Assembly (NCBI GenBank): GCA_018613055.1
Contig: JAGGQZ010000003.1
Coordinates: forward strand, 62,001-126,000
Length of the DNA stretch: 64,000 nucleotides
Source: Chryseobacterium sp. ISL-80
GTDB lineage: Bacteria > Bacillota > Bacilli > Bacillales > Cytobacillaceae
Direction: 5' to 3'
Positions 20,891 through 30,061 of the stretch are shown one piece after another (the first letter of the stretch is position 1; the number at the start of each line of letters is the position of its first letter). Below the pieces are notes generated by a model. It made no database searches and was not told the DNA's origin. It worked only from the letters and a program-made list of their open reading frames with translations. Position numbers and translations under genes: made by a program.

Positions 20891-22246
20891 TTATTCTTCT
20901 GACATCACATCATACATTTCAAGGAATTTCGTATTGAACTGCCCTTCCACGAATTTTTCATGGTTCAGCAGCTTGAGATGGAACGGGATCGTTGTGTGGA
21001 TTCCTTCAACCACAAACTCACCAAGCGCCCTCTTCATGCGGTCAATTGCCTCTTCCCTGCTGCTTCCATAAGTAATGACTTTCGCAATCATTGAATCATA
21101 GTAAGGCGGGATTGTATAACCAGGATATGCCGCTGAATCTATTCTAACACCAAAACCGCCTGGAGGGAGATACATTTTGATTTTGCCTGCTGATGGCATG
21201 AAATTTTTCGCCGGATTTTCTGCGTTGATCCGGCATTCAATCGCCCATCCGTTGAACTGGACGTCTTCCTGCTTAAGGCTCAGCCTTTCCCCGGAGGCAA
21301 TCTTGATCTGTTCCTTGATCAAATCGACGCCTGTCACCATTTCAGTTACAGGATGTTCAACCTGGATACGGGTATTCATCTCCATGAAATAAAATTTGCG
21401 GTCGCGGTAGTCATAGATAAATTCTACAGTGCCTGCACCGGTATAATCAACTGCTTTTGCAGCCTTAACCGCTGCCTCGCCCATTTCTGCCCTGATTTCA
21501 CCGTCAAGCGCCGGAGAAGGGGTTTCTTCAAGCAGTTTTTGCAGGCGTCTTTGGATGGAGCAATCACGCTCTCCCAGGTGGATAGTATGGCCGTAGCTGT
21601 CAGCAAGCACCTGGATTTCAACATGACGGAAGTCTTCAATATATTTCTCAATATACACTCCAGGATTTCCGAAAGCTGTCATCGCTTCCTGCTGGGTAAT
21701 ATTGATCCCTTTGATCAGCTCCTGCTCGGTACGGGCAACACGGATTCCTTTTCCGCCTCCGCCAGCCGTCGCCTTGATGATGACCGGGTAACCGATATCA
21801 TTCGCCAGGCTGACCGCATCCTCCGTGCTTTCAACGATTCCCTGTGAACCCGGCACGATCGGCACATTCGCCTCCTTCATCGTTTCCCTCGCAACATCCT
21901 TAGTCCCCATCTTTTGGATCGATTCAGGAGAAGGACCGATGAAATTGATATTGCACTCCCTGCAAAGCTCGGCGAAATCGGCATTCTCGGAAAGGAAGCC
22001 GTACCCCGGATGAATGGCATCGCAGCCTGTTAGCTTGGCCACGCTGATAATATTTGTGAAATTTAAATAGCTGTCCTTAGAAGCCTTTGGTCCGATGCAG
22101 TATGCCTCATCAGCTAGCTGTACATGGAGAGATTCTTTGTCAGCTTCCGAATAGACGGCGACGGATTCAACTCCCAATTCCCTGCACGCACGGATGACGC
22201 GGACTGCTATTTCTCCTCTGTTGGCTATCAGTACTTTTTTTATCAT
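20891..22246 (-). CDS. accC: Acetyl-CoA carboxylase, biotin carboxylase subunit
   Basis: ATP-dependent carboxylation of BCCP-bound biotin, the first half-reaction of malonyl-CoA synthesis. The 451-residue product has the N-terminal [20 protein letters not shown], the ATP-grasp glycine loop [12 protein letters not shown], and the catalytic [22 protein letters not shown] 22246 follows GGAGCG; a TTG three bases upstream is an alternative. It lies 12 bp after accB. Confidence 0.96.
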   Translation of the reverse strand: MIKKVLIANRGEIAVRVIRACRELGVESVAVYSEADKESLHVQLADEAYCIGPKASKDSYLNFTNIISVAKLTGCDAIHPGYGFLSENADFAELCRECNINFIGPSPESIQKMGTKDVARETMKEANVPIVPGSQGIVESTEDAVSLANDIGYPVIIKATAGGGGKGIRVARTEQELIKGINITQQEAMTAFGNPGVYIEKYIEDFRHVEIQVLADSYGHTIHLGERDCSIQRRLQKLLEETPSPALDGEIRAEMGEAAVKAAKAVDYTGAGTVEFIYDYRDRKFYFMEMNTRIQVEHPVTEMVTGVDLIKEQIKIASGERLSLKQEDVQFNGWAIECRINAENPAKNFMPSAGKIKMYLPPGGFGVRIDSAAYPGYTIPPYYDSMIAKVITYGSSREEAIDRMKRALGEFVVEGIHTTIPFHLKLLNHEKFVEGQFNTKFLEMYDVMSEE

Positions 22247-22258
22247 CAATATCGCTCC

Positions 22259-22765
22259 TTATTCGGGCTTAACCAGGAATAAAGGCTGGCCGTATTCTAC
22301 AAGCTGTCCATCTTTAACTAGAATTTCTACGATTTCCCCGTTCACTTCTGCTTCGATTTCATTGAAAAGTTTCATTGCCTCGACAATGCAAACAACCGAA
22401 TCCTTGCTCACTTTGGATCCCGCTTTCACATATGCATCGGCTTCAGGTGAAGAAGATGCATAGAAGGTCCCAACCATTGGTGAAACAATCTTATGTAAAT
22501 TTGAAGTATCCTGAACTTCTTCCTGCTTCACTTCCTGGACTGCTGCAGCTTCAACTTTAGGCTCAGGGCGTGAAGCTTCCTGAACCGCCGGCACTGGCTG
22601 CGCCGCAGGCGCCGGTGCAGCTTGCTGAACATGTTCAGCCACGGATTTCACTTCTCCGTGCTTCTTCATTTTGATTTTTGATCCTTCATATTCGTATGAA
22701 AACTCATCAATGCTTGATTGATCCACTAATTTAATTAACTCTCTGATTTCCTGTACTTTTAACAT
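22259..22765 (-). CDS. accB: Biotin carboxyl carrier protein of acetyl-CoA carboxylase
   Basis: Carrier of the biotin prosthetic group. From ATG 22765 (after AGGGG) it has 168 residues: an N-terminal domain ([20 protein letters not shown]), a Pro/Ala/Glu/Gln-rich linker (about 50-95), and the biotinyl domain with the biotinylation motif EAMK in [16 protein letters not shown]. First gene of the accB-accC-yqhY operon. Confidence 0.95.
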   Translation of the reverse strand: MLKVQEIRELIKLVDQSSIDEFSYEYEGSKIKMKKHGEVKSVAEHVQQAAPAPAAQPVPAVQEASRPEPKVEAAAVQEVKQEEVQDTSNLHKIVSPMVGTFYASSSPEADAYVKAGSKVSKDSVVCIVEAMKLFNEIEAEVNGEIVEILVKDGQLVEYGQPLFLVKPE

Positions 22766-22793
22766 TTTTAGGCACCCCTTGTCCATTTCATAA

Positions 22794-22841
22794 TTAAGAC
22801 TAGATACTAACACTATACGATAATACCATGTAAAAATTCAA
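22794..22841 (-). promoter_or_regulatory. accB promoter with a FapR-like operator
   Basis: On the minus strand TTGAAT (22836-22841) and TATAGT (22812-22817) are 18 bp apart. Right after the -10 comes TTAGTATCTAGTCTTAA (22794-22810). It matches about 14 of 17 positions of the FapR operator as I recall it (TTAGTACCTRGTACTAA). Operators at +1 are typical for FapR. No alignment was run. Confidence 0.5.
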
Positions 22842-22973
22842 TATGTAACACTGTTTCTTGTCTTCCTTCTCTATTTTAATATTTTCTGAAAAAAAAGTGA
22901 ATTCATACGACAGGAATCCCGAAATTTCTAGCGAATATAACATTAGTTTGTTTTTCCGAGGAGACTAGAATAA

Positions 22974-24455
22974 ATGAAAACAATCGAAGAAATTAAACAT
23001 GAGGATTTAAAAAGGAAAAATTCCTTAACCGTCAAAGCCACTTTTGTATCTGTTATTTTGGCCGCTGCAGTGGATATCGCCATGCAAAAAGAACTTGCCG
23101 TCATCCTGTCGATTATTGTGGGCGGCGGATTGGGTGTGGGGCTGGTCGCCTTGCTCCACTATTCTAACAAGCTGGCAAACTTCATTCCCTATTTATCTGT
23201 GTTCATTGTTTCAGGCGTTTTGTACCTTATTATGGAAACCAGTGTTTCCCCCGCTGCCTTCACACTTCTTTATTTTATCCTGGCGGCTGCGGCAATCTAT
23301 ATGGACAGGAAATTGCTGTTTCTCGCTTCCGGTCTGGGTTTCATGCTCATTACGATTTTCACGCTGCTACACGGGCAGGAGCTGCCATTGGAACCGAAAA
23401 ATTATGTGACCATCTATCTTCTATACATGTTAGTGACAGTCATGCTAGGTTTTCAATTTTCGATCTCAAAAAAGCTTGCAGAGACGATTGTTTCTGCACA
23501 GCAGGAAACAGAGAGACTTTTGGTGAAAGATTCAGAGACGAAAGAAGTGATCAAATCCAGCACCAGGAGCATCGCAGCCCTGATAGATGAAGTGAAATTC
23601 AAAAGCCGGGAGAATTACGAATCTTCTAATGAAATGACCCAATCCGTGACAGAAATATCTGCCGGGATTAACATTCAATCAGATTCGGTTGTGGATATCT
23701 CCCAATCCCTTGAAAAGACGAACCAGGTGATCGCCAGAACATCGGCACTTGTCGAAAAACTCCATCACGATTCAGTGGCAGCTGCGAACGTCACCGAAAA
23801 AGGTGATGAATTGATGTCCAACCTAATAACAGAATTGACCGCCTCTTATGACAATATGAGGAATGTCAACGATCATATCCTGTCCCTTTCTTCACTGATC
23901 AAGGAGACAGCCAGCTTTGCATCCGACATCCAGGGGATCGCGTCGCAAACTAATTTGCTGGCATTGAATGCATCGATTGAAGCTGCCAGGGCGGGAGACA
24001 GCGGCAAGGGTTTTGCTGTCGTTGCCGAAGAGGTAAGAAAGCTCGCCGACATCACAAGCAACACAGCAACACAGATTACTGAAAATCTCAAAAGTGTCAT
24101 GAGTGACACTTCAAAGACGAAAACAGGCGTTAACCTGACAGCTGAAAAGCTCACGGAGAACCTGGAACTTGCTGCGGAAACCATGGAAGCGTTCAAGAGT
24201 ATCCATCAAACCTTTATAGGCCTGAAAGAGGATATATCAGAGCAAGACGAATTGACTAGAACGATCCTGGATTCATCGGTGGCTATCGAGAGTTCGATTG
24301 CAGGCTTCAGTTCCGTCATCCAACAGGCCAGCGCAGCACTGGAGGAGATCTCCTCCTCAGCCATCTCGCAAACCGAGCATCATGAACAGCTATTTAAATC
24401 AGTCGAAGTTGCTCACCAATCTTTGGATCAATTAATAAAGCTGCAGCAAAATTAA
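22974..24455 (+). CDS. Methyl-accepting chemotaxis-type receptor with a polytopic membrane sensor
   Basis: A 493-residue receptor. Residues 20-165 are strongly hydrophobic, with about six predicted membrane helices and no large extracellular ligand domain. A HAMP-like linker is not obvious. The cytoplasmic part has the MCP hairpin tip sequence [17 protein letters not shown] followed by [16 protein letters not shown]. No pentapeptide tether is seen at the C-terminus (ends LIKLQQN). The ATG follows GAGGAG. It is the only plus-strand gene between yqiK and spoIIIA apart from YycC, and it interrupts the conserved acc-spoIIIA order. Confidence 0.88.
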   Translation: MKTIEEIKHEDLKRKNSLTVKATFVSVILAAAVDIAMQKELAVILSIIVGGGLGVGLVALLHYSNKLANFIPYLSVFIVSGVLYLIMETSVSPAAFTLLYFILAAAAIYMDRKLLFLASGLGFMLITIFTLLHGQELPLEPKNYVTIYLLYMLVTVMLGFQFSISKKLAETIVSAQQETERLLVKDSETKEVIKSSTRSIAALIDEVKFKSRENYESSNEMTQSVTEISAGINIQSDSVVDISQSLEKTNQVIARTSALVEKLHHDSVAAANVTEKGDELMSNLITELTASYDNMRNVNDHILSLSSLIKETASFASDIQGIASQTNLLALNASIEAARAGDSGKGFAVVAEEVRKLADITSNTATQITENLKSVMSDTSKTKTGVNLTAEKLTENLELAAETMEAFKSIHQTFIGLKEDISEQDELTRTILDSSVAIESSIAGFSSVIQQASAALEEISSSAISQTEHHEQLFKSVEVAHQSLDQLIKLQQN

Positions 24456-24482
24456 AGGGAAGGCATTTGCCTTCCCTTTCGC
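24455..24482 (+). terminator. Terminator between the MCP gene and spoIIIAH
   Basis: AAAGGGAAGG and CCTTCCCTTT arms with a 6-nt loop. The T-tract is weak on the plus strand (CGCTTTATT). Because the genes converge, it may serve both. Confidence 0.7.
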
Positions 24483-24491
24483 TTTATTGAT

Positions 24492-25037
24492 TTATTTTGC
24501 AGGGTCAAACTGGACCGCTACCGGCTGGAAAGAGCCTAACTCCGTACGGACCATCTGAATGATTTCGTTTGCAGCGGAAGCAGAATGTTCCTTGGCTTTC
24601 ACAGTGATCCTTACATTTTCACCATCTGCACGAACCAATGCGTCTTCATAGCCCATTGATGTAATCAATGTTTCCAGAATCTGTTCTTTTTGTGAAATCG
24701 CATCAAGCTGATTCATTTTATCAATAGCTTCGCTTCTTTCCTCTGCTGGCAAGTCAGTTGTAGCAGCTACCGTCTGCAGCTCTTCTTTTTGCTTCGTGCG
24801 CTGTTCTTCAAGCTTCATGCGAAGCGCTTCGAACTTCTCATCGCTTGCGACACCGGAAACCACAGTCTTGCCATCTTTAGTTTCAGTCGCTGCTGTTTCC
24901 TTATCTTCTGCTTTCTTTTCTTCAACGCCTGCAAGATCGGACTTCTGCTGCTCAGGTGAGGTGATATAATACACCGATAATACAACCACAAGACTCAACA
25001 TCGTCAGTAACCAAACTGTTTGCTTTTTTAATAACAT
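24492..25037 (-). CDS. spoIIIAH: Stage III sporulation protein AH
   Basis: Mother-cell component of the SpoIIIA-SpoIIQ channel spanning the intermembrane space. One N-terminal membrane segment (about 7-25) is followed by an acidic linker rich in Lys/Glu/Ala/Thr (30-60) and the YscJ/FliF-like ring-building domain at the C-terminus. At 181 residues it is shorter than B. subtilis SpoIIIAH (about 218 as I recall); the shortening is mostly in the linker. Confidence 0.93.
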   Translation of the reverse strand: MLLKKQTVWLLTMLSLVVVLSVYYITSPEQQKSDLAGVEEKKAEDKETAATETKDGKTVVSGVASDEKFEALRMKLEEQRTKQKEELQTVAATTDLPAEERSEAIDKMNQLDAISQKEQILETLITSMGYEDALVRADGENVRITVKAKEHSASAANEIIQMVRTELGSFQPVAVQFDPAK

Positions 25038-25040
25038 CTA

Positions 25041-25700
25041 TTATTCCCCCTTAGATTTTTTAGGCATGACAGCCACCCGGTGGTTCGGAACATCCAATGC
25101 CCTTGTGACTGCTTCGATAATCCATTTTTTCACTTGTATATTGTCTGCACCCTTCGCAACCACGAGCACACCTCTGATTTCAGGCTTCTTTGTCTCGAGA
25201 ACGATTGGCACCTCTTTCTCACCATTTCTGATGATGACCAGCTGCTCGTCTTGCGATGCATCCTGGACTTTGCGCTTGCCGCCTTCACGATCAGTTTCAT
25301 CCGTTGTCTGTGATTGGATGACCGTATTTTTCTCAAGGACCTTCTTTTCAGTAGCATCCACGTTCACCAAAACAGTGACATCGCCGACGCCATTGATGCC
25401 TTCCAGGATCTCGGTCAACTGGGCTTCATATGCTTCTTCATAATCCGAAATGACATCGTTTCCTACAGATTTCTTCTGTCCGAATACGGCTGCGTCCTCT
25501 TCAGTTTCCGCCTCCTTAGTGGCAGTAACAGCAATGTCGGGATTCTGGTCGCCGATGATATTGCCGATCAGCATAATCGCCGCTCCGAATAAAACGACAA
25601 TTATTAAGTATTGGTATTTGCCGGTTTTCTTTTCCGGCGGCCCATCCTTGCTGCCCAGTTGTTTCTTTAGCCAGCTCAACGGACCTTTCTCATTGTCCAT
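25041..25700 (-). CDS. spoIIIAG: Stage III sporulation protein AG
   Basis: Ring-forming protein of the feeding-tube complex. It has one membrane segment (about 28-47) and an RBM domain with EGINGVGDVTVLVNV and EIRGVLVVAKGADN. I took the ATG at 25700, eight bases after GGGGGAG, giving 219 residues and an 11-bp overlap with spoIIIAF. A GTG nine bases upstream is possible. Confidence 0.94.
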   Translation of the reverse strand: MDNEKGPLSWLKKQLGSKDGPPEKKTGKYQYLIIVVLFGAAIMLIGNIIGDQNPDIAVTATKEAETEEDAAVFGQKKSVGNDVISDYEEAYEAQLTEILEGINGVGDVTVLVNVDATEKKVLEKNTVIQSQTTDETDREGGKRKVQDASQDEQLVIIRNGEKEVPIVLETKKPEIRGVLVVAKGADNIQVKKWIIEAVTRALDVPNHRVAVMPKKSKGE

Positions 25701-26319
25701 GCTCGTCACTCCCCCCTTCTATCATTATTTGAATAGACTTTTCAGGAACATTCCATTTTTCTGACAGAAGAGAAGATATTTGATCTGTATTCTGAGAGGT
25801 TTGTTTTGATGGAAGGGGTGCATTCGTATCAATTTCTACTTCTCTTACTACTGCCACAGTCTCTCCCTCATCCTCCGCTTTTTTCAGATGGACGATGACA
25901 TACTCCAGGTTCTCCGGGAAAGGCCGCTGATCCTGATCATTTACTTCGAGCTCGATATTCGCAATCTCCATTCCTTGTTGTTCCATCAACTCCTCCTCTG
26001 CGGCTGTTTTCAATTGGACAGCCATTGTTTCTAAAATATATGCATGCTGAGAGGCTTGTATTTCTGTTTTCTGAATTTCTATTGAATTTTTTATCTTTTC
26101 ATCTTCCTGGCCGCTGAACTGGCCCATTTTTGCAATTGCCGTTTCAAAGTCAGAAGTGAATAGTTTCATGACAGGAGACAGGATGATAGCAATCAAAATC
26201 AGCCCCGTCACCATTTTTGTGTATTTTTGGAAACTTGAATTGGGCAGCAGCATATCCAGGACGGTCGCCAGGAGAATGAAAATGATGATATTCGTAACCC
26301 ACTCTTTTATAAAATCCAT
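25690..26319 (-). CDS. spoIIIAF: Stage III sporulation protein AF
   Basis: A 209-residue membrane protein with two N-terminal membrane helices (about 8-25 and 33-52), then a soluble domain facing the intermembrane space. Conserved start MDFIKEWVTNIIIFILLATV. It is between spoIIIAE and spoIIIAG with short spacings. Confidence 0.93.
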   Translation of the reverse strand: MDFIKEWVTNIIIFILLATVLDMLLPNSSFQKYTKMVTGLILIAIILSPVMKLFTSDFETAIAKMGQFSGQEDEKIKNSIEIQKTEIQASQHAYILETMAVQLKTAAEEELMEQQGMEIANIELEVNDQDQRPFPENLEYVIVHLKKAEDEGETVAVVREVEIDTNAPLPSKQTSQNTDQISSLLSEKWNVPEKSIQIMIEGGSDEHGQ

Positions 26320-26331
26320 TCCTTCTCCTCC

Positions 26332-27531
26332 TTACCTCACCATCATCGTTAAGTTTCCAGCGGCAATAATGACCGTGATCGTCAGGAAAAACATCAAAGA
26401 CACAATGCCAAGCGCGGCAAAAACATAGATGATGCTTTTACTGATAATATCTAGACAGGTTATGACCGGCCCGCCACCAAGCGGCTGGAGGATTGCTGCT
26501 GCGAATTTATAGATAAAGGCAACCATGAGGATTTTGACTGCCGGGAAGGCTGCGATGATCAGCAGAATGGCAACACCCGCTATTCCAACCGTATTTTTCA
26601 GGAGCATAGAAGCGCTGATGACCGTATCGGTCGCATCTGTGAAAACGCGGCCTATGACAGGGACAAAATTGCCTGTAATGAATTTTGCTGTTTTGACAGT
26701 CACTCCATCTGTTATCGCTGAAGATGCCCCCTGTACGGAAATGACGCCAAGGAACACTGTCAGCAGGATTCCCAGAAGGCCGACGCTCCAGTTACGGAGC
26801 ATGCTGGCGAGCTGCGTGACCTTGTAATGTTCAGACAGGATACTGACGATGCTCAAAAGTGTTGATAAGAATAACAACGGTAAAACCACATATTGGATGA
26901 ACATCCCGCTGGTGTTCATCATAAACAGAATGACAGGATGGAAAAAAGCTGCTGAAATCAACCCGCCGGAAGTGGCCATCAATGCCAGCAGCAGCGGGAT
27001 CAGGGCAAGGATGAACTGGATCATTGTCCCAATCGCGTCATTCGTGTAATCCACTACTACATGGAAGCTGTTAAGAGCGATGATGATCAGAACCATGAAC
27101 ACAATGGAATAAGCTACCTTGCTGATGGTGCTTTTTTCGAAGGAGTTTTGCAGGGCTTGAAGAAACATGCTGAAAATAGTCAGGAGGATCAAGGACCCCA
27201 GCAATTTTCCGTTTACAATGAACTCGTGAAAGGCGAAATTCACGATGCCTTTGAACCATTCTTTCAAAGAGAACTTCTTTTCACCGCTTATAAAATCATA
27301 CAGGCTACCTTTCTGGCTTTCTGGCAGATATCCATCATATTTATTGATGATATCTTCCCAGAATCCCTTAAGCTCATCGATATTTAAATCTTCAAGCTGG
27401 GCTCTTGCGATTTTATCCGGGTTGATCACCGTGTTTGTTTCCGGTTCATCACCCGCAGCTTGTACACCCGGGATGAAAAAAAATAGCTGGATCAATAGTA
27501 TGCCAAGTATGAACTGCAGACGCTGCTTCAA
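26332..27531 (-). CDS. spoIIIAE: Stage III sporulation protein AE
   Basis: A 399-residue polytopic membrane protein of the SpoIIIA complex. A cleavable signal peptide (about 1-25, ending VQAAG) precedes an extracytoplasmic segment and eight or so membrane helices. The conserved glycine-rich VIGRVFTDATDTV and LQPLGGGPVITCL segments are present. Full length. Confidence 0.94.
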   Translation of the reverse strand: MKQRLQFILGILLIQLFFFIPGVQAAGDEPETNTVINPDKIARAQLEDLNIDELKGFWEDIINKYDGYLPESQKGSLYDFISGEKKFSLKEWFKGIVNFAFHEFIVNGKLLGSLILLTIFSMFLQALQNSFEKSTISKVAYSIVFMVLIIIALNSFHVVVDYTNDAIGTMIQFILALIPLLLALMATSGGLISAAFFHPVILFMMNTSGMFIQYVVLPLLFLSTLLSIVSILSEHYKVTQLASMLRNWSVGLLGILLTVFLGVISVQGASSAITDGVTVKTAKFITGNFVPVIGRVFTDATDTVISASMLLKNTVGIAGVAILLIIAAFPAVKILMVAFIYKFAAAILQPLGGGPVITCLDIISKSIIYVFAALGIVSLMFFLTITVIIAAGNLTMMVR

Positions 27532-27563
27532 CTTCTTTCACCTCTTTAGGGGCGGGACTTGAG

Positions 27564-27953
27564 TCAGCCCGGAATCAAGCGAATGATTGTTTCAATCATT
27601 ACCGTAAGAATCGGAATGGCCATGGCCAGAATAAGGATTTTGCCGCCAAGTTCGATTTTTGAGGCGATTGCACCCTGGCCGGCATCCTTTGTGATTTGGG
27701 CTGCAAATTCGGCAATATAGGCGATGCCGATGATTTTCAGGATTGTTTCCACATAAACAACATTCACCCTGGCATTGGCCGCCAGCTTCTGGATCATCGA
27801 AATGATTTGATAGATTTGATCGACCAGGAATAGGAAAATAGCTGAACCTGTAAAAACAATCAGCAGAAAGGCAAAATTGGGCTTTTGCTCTTTGACAATC
27901 AGTGCCAGAAATGTCGCAATCAGCGCTACACCTGTTATTTGAAGGATTTCAAT
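27564..27953 (-). CDS. spoIIIAD: Stage III sporulation protein AD (ATT start)
   Basis: A 129-residue membrane protein. The reading frame is open to the expected N-terminus (EILQITGVALIATFLALIVK) but contains no ATG, GTG or TTG there. The best start is ATT at 27953, seven bases after the strong ribosome binding site AGGGAGG. The next ATG in frame (27797) would remove the first 52 residues, including conserved membrane segments. Family and neighbours make this spoIIIAD. A sequencing error is possible but no single-base change is needed to explain it. Confidence 0.88.
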   Translation of the reverse strand: MEILQITGVALIATFLALIVKEQKPNFAFLLIVFTGSAIFLFLVDQIYQIISMIQKLAANARVNVVYVETILKIIGIAYIAEFAAQITKDAGQGAIASKIELGGKILILAMAIPILTVMIETIIRLIPG

Positions 27954-27967
27954 CGCAAAGCCCTCCC

Positions 27968-28174
27968 TTACCCCTGAAATAGGAATACCGATTTAATTTT
28001 TTGAAAAAGATCATCAACAATTGATGCAACCATGAAAAGGATATAGATGAATCCAAACAATGTTACCCACTGCGCATATTCCTTCTTCCCCACCTGATCG
28101 AGAATCGTATGCAAAAATGCCACCACAATGCCTACACCTGCTATTTTAAAAATAATATCCACTTCTAGACCCAT
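27968..28174 (-). CDS. spoIIIAC: Stage III sporulation protein AC
   Basis: A 68-residue membrane protein with two helices. The conserved start GLEVDIIFKIAGVGIVVAFLHTIL and the KKEYAQWVTLFGFI segment are present. It is paralogous to the N-terminal part of SpoIIIAD. The ribosome binding site is AGGAGGAC. Confidence 0.95.
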   Translation of the reverse strand: MGLEVDIIFKIAGVGIVVAFLHTILDQVGKKEYAQWVTLFGFIYILFMVASIVDDLFQKIKSVFLFQG

Positions 28175-28193
28175 CTTGTCCTCCTCCTAAACG

Positions 28194-28709
28194 CTACATC
28201 AGTAAGATGATTAATAATAAGCCAGATAAAAAGCCGATGCTCTTCACCATTTTTTCGTATTTCATCTGTTTCTCGCAGGCATCTGCTTCTTCTCTTTCAA
28301 GATGGGAGATCGTCAGGAGAATTTGTTTCTGCTGAGAATGCCTGTCATGCCTGCCAAGCGTTTCTCCAAATTGCTTCATGATTTCAAACTCTCCCTGTTT
28401 GAAGGCTGTCAATTTCCAGACTTCCTTCAGGCTCTCTTCCCATGCAGATTTGACTGTGGTTTCAGATTCAGTCAGCTTTTTGGAAAACGTCTCAAAAAAC
28501 CATGAAAGGGGCTTCGCCATTTGCTCAGACAGCTTCCTAGAGGCTTCATGGAGCGGTGTATGCCCATACATGATTTCCGCTTCCAGTGACTGCAATGCCG
28601 ACTTCAAAAGCCGAAGCTGCCTGGGCCGTTCACTAAGATGCCTTGAAGCTTCAAAACCTGTCCAGGTCGTCGACAGGATTATCAGTATAGCGCCGATTAT
28701 TTTTATCAT
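28194..28709 (-). CDS. spoIIIAB: Stage III sporulation protein AB
   Basis: A 171-residue protein with terminal hydrophobic segments (1-18 and 153-171) around a helical cytosolic domain. It resembles type II secretion GspF-type platform domains. The motifs LRLLKSALQSLEAEI and LPLHEAS-like (TPLHEASRKLSE) are recognisable. It starts adjacent to the spoIIIAA stop. Confidence 0.93.
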   Translation of the reverse strand: MIKIIGAILIILSTTWTGFEASRHLSERPRQLRLLKSALQSLEAEIMYGHTPLHEASRKLSEQMAKPLSWFFETFSKKLTESETTVKSAWEESLKEVWKLTAFKQGEFEIMKQFGETLGRHDRHSQQKQILLTISHLEREEADACEKQMKYEKMVKSIGFLSGLLLIILLM

Positions 28710-29633
28710 TTATGTCACTCTCACTTTTTGGCGGATTTCTTTTCCGCTTCCATCACGAATCGATGTGATTGTCCCAGGGCCAGAAATTCTTCCAAGTTCT
28801 ACGAACCGGTCAAAGATACCCATGTCCAGAATTGGTTTCAAGGTTGGCCTTTTTTGGATATCCTCAAGAGAATCCCCATGTGTTGTCATGATCAGCTTGA
28901 TTCCTGCATTGACAGCTTCAAGAATCGCATCGGCATCCTCTTTCCGCCCAATTTCATCCACGACAAGGATATCCGGACTCATTGAACGGATCATCATCAT
29001 CATGCCTTCTGCTTTCGGACACGAGTCCAATATATCCACCCTGGGTCCGAAGGTTAGCTGCGGAACTCCCTTTACACATCCGGCAATTTCTGATCTTTCA
29101 TCGACAATGCCTGCTTTTAAAGGCGGGACTTTTTTCTCGGGAATACCGCTTGAAATCATCCTGGCTATATCCCTGAGCAAGGTTGTTTTTCCTGTTTGCG
29201 GAGGACCGATAATCATCGTATGTTTCCAGCCGTTTTGGTATAAATGTGGCATCAGTGGTTCAGCACTCCCGATTTTTTCCCTTGCGATCCTGAAATTGAA
29301 TGAAGAAATATCCCTGATTGCTTTTACAGAACCATTTTCCAGAATGACCTTCCCGGCAATCCCGACTCGATGGCCGCCAGCAATCGTAATATAACCGCGC
29401 TTTAATTCTTCCTCCAGGGTATACATAGAAAAATGCCCGAGCTTATTCAACAGCTGGACAGCATCCTCAGGGGGAATGATATACGGGAGGAATTTCGGTT
29501 TTCCTCTTACCGTTATTTCTAGCGGCCGGTTGATCCGGATCCGCACTTCTTCCATCCCATCTTTGTCATTAGGAGGCACTGCATCCAGCAATTCAGCAAT
29601 CCGTTTCGGCAAATAAGATAAGATATCATCCAT
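28710..29633 (-). CDS. spoIIIAA: Stage III sporulation protein AA, ATPase
   Basis: AAA+/secretion-type ATPase that powers the SpoIIIA channel. From ATG 29633 (seven bases after GGAGG) it has 307 residues, the family length. Walker A is GPPQTGKTT at 143-151, and Walker B ILVVDEIGR follows with MTTHG downstream. An in-frame ATG directly before is too close to the ribosome binding site. First gene of the spoIIIA operon, with a sigma-E-like promoter about 30-60 bp upstream. Confidence 0.95.
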   Translation of the reverse strand: MDDILSYLPKRIAELLDAVPPNDKDGMEEVRIRINRPLEITVRGKPKFLPYIIPPEDAVQLLNKLGHFSMYTLEEELKRGYITIAGGHRVGIAGKVILENGSVKAIRDISSFNFRIAREKIGSAEPLMPHLYQNGWKHTMIIGPPQTGKTTLLRDIARMISSGIPEKKVPPLKAGIVDERSEIAGCVKGVPQLTFGPRVDILDSCPKAEGMMMMIRSMSPDILVVDEIGRKEDADAILEAVNAGIKLIMTTHGDSLEDIQKRPTLKPILDMGIFDRFVELGRISGPGTITSIRDGSGKEIRQKVRVT

Positions 29634-29662
29634 CATTGATCCTCCTGATTTTCGCTTACTTA

Positions 29663-29691
29663 ATATGTATGCCTGCTTGGCCACTTTATGA
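29663..29691 (-). promoter_or_regulatory. Sigma-E-type promoter of spoIIIA
   Basis: Minus strand TCATAAA (29685-29691) and CATACATAT (29663-29671) are 13 bp apart. They fit the sigma-E pattern (KMATATT and CATACA-T). Mother-cell sigma-E control of spoIIIA is established. Confidence 0.6.
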
Positions 29692-29808
29692 CCTGCACAT
29701 TCATTCAGAACCGCTCCACAACCGATATTTCAATAGAGGACAAACCGAAAAAAAGAAAATAAATTCAGTTTTCAATGAAGAGACTAGTATGGAAAGGAGT
29801 TGATCAAT

Positions 29809-29961
29809 ATGAATGAAGATCATCAGAAGTTCCAGAAAGTACAAAGAGCGGACCGTGCCACGTACCTTGGAGGAGGCCGGAGTCCCAAGGAATCGCCAAT
29901 GACCGACCCAAAGTATAACAACAAAAATGATACGGACAAGGCACCCGGGGCCGGCGAGTAA
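29809..29961 (+). CDS. Small hydrophilic protein of unknown function
   Basis: A 50-residue ORF with an excellent ribosome binding site (AAAGGAG, nine bases before the ATG). The product is charged and low in hydrophobic residues, with a GGGRSPKESP segment and an acidic C-terminus. I do not recognise the family. The small size and place beside the sporulation operon suggest a minor spore or stress protein, but that is a guess. Confidence 0.6.
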   Translation: MNEDHQKFQKVQRADRATYLGGGRSPKESPMTDPKYNNKNDTDKAPGAGE

Positions 29962-30061
29962 GATTTTTCCGTAAGTTCATCAATGTGATCCCTCCGCGTT
30001 ATTTGTTTTTCTTTTCATACATAGATATGGGTAAGAGACAATAAATGTGGAGGGATGATGG

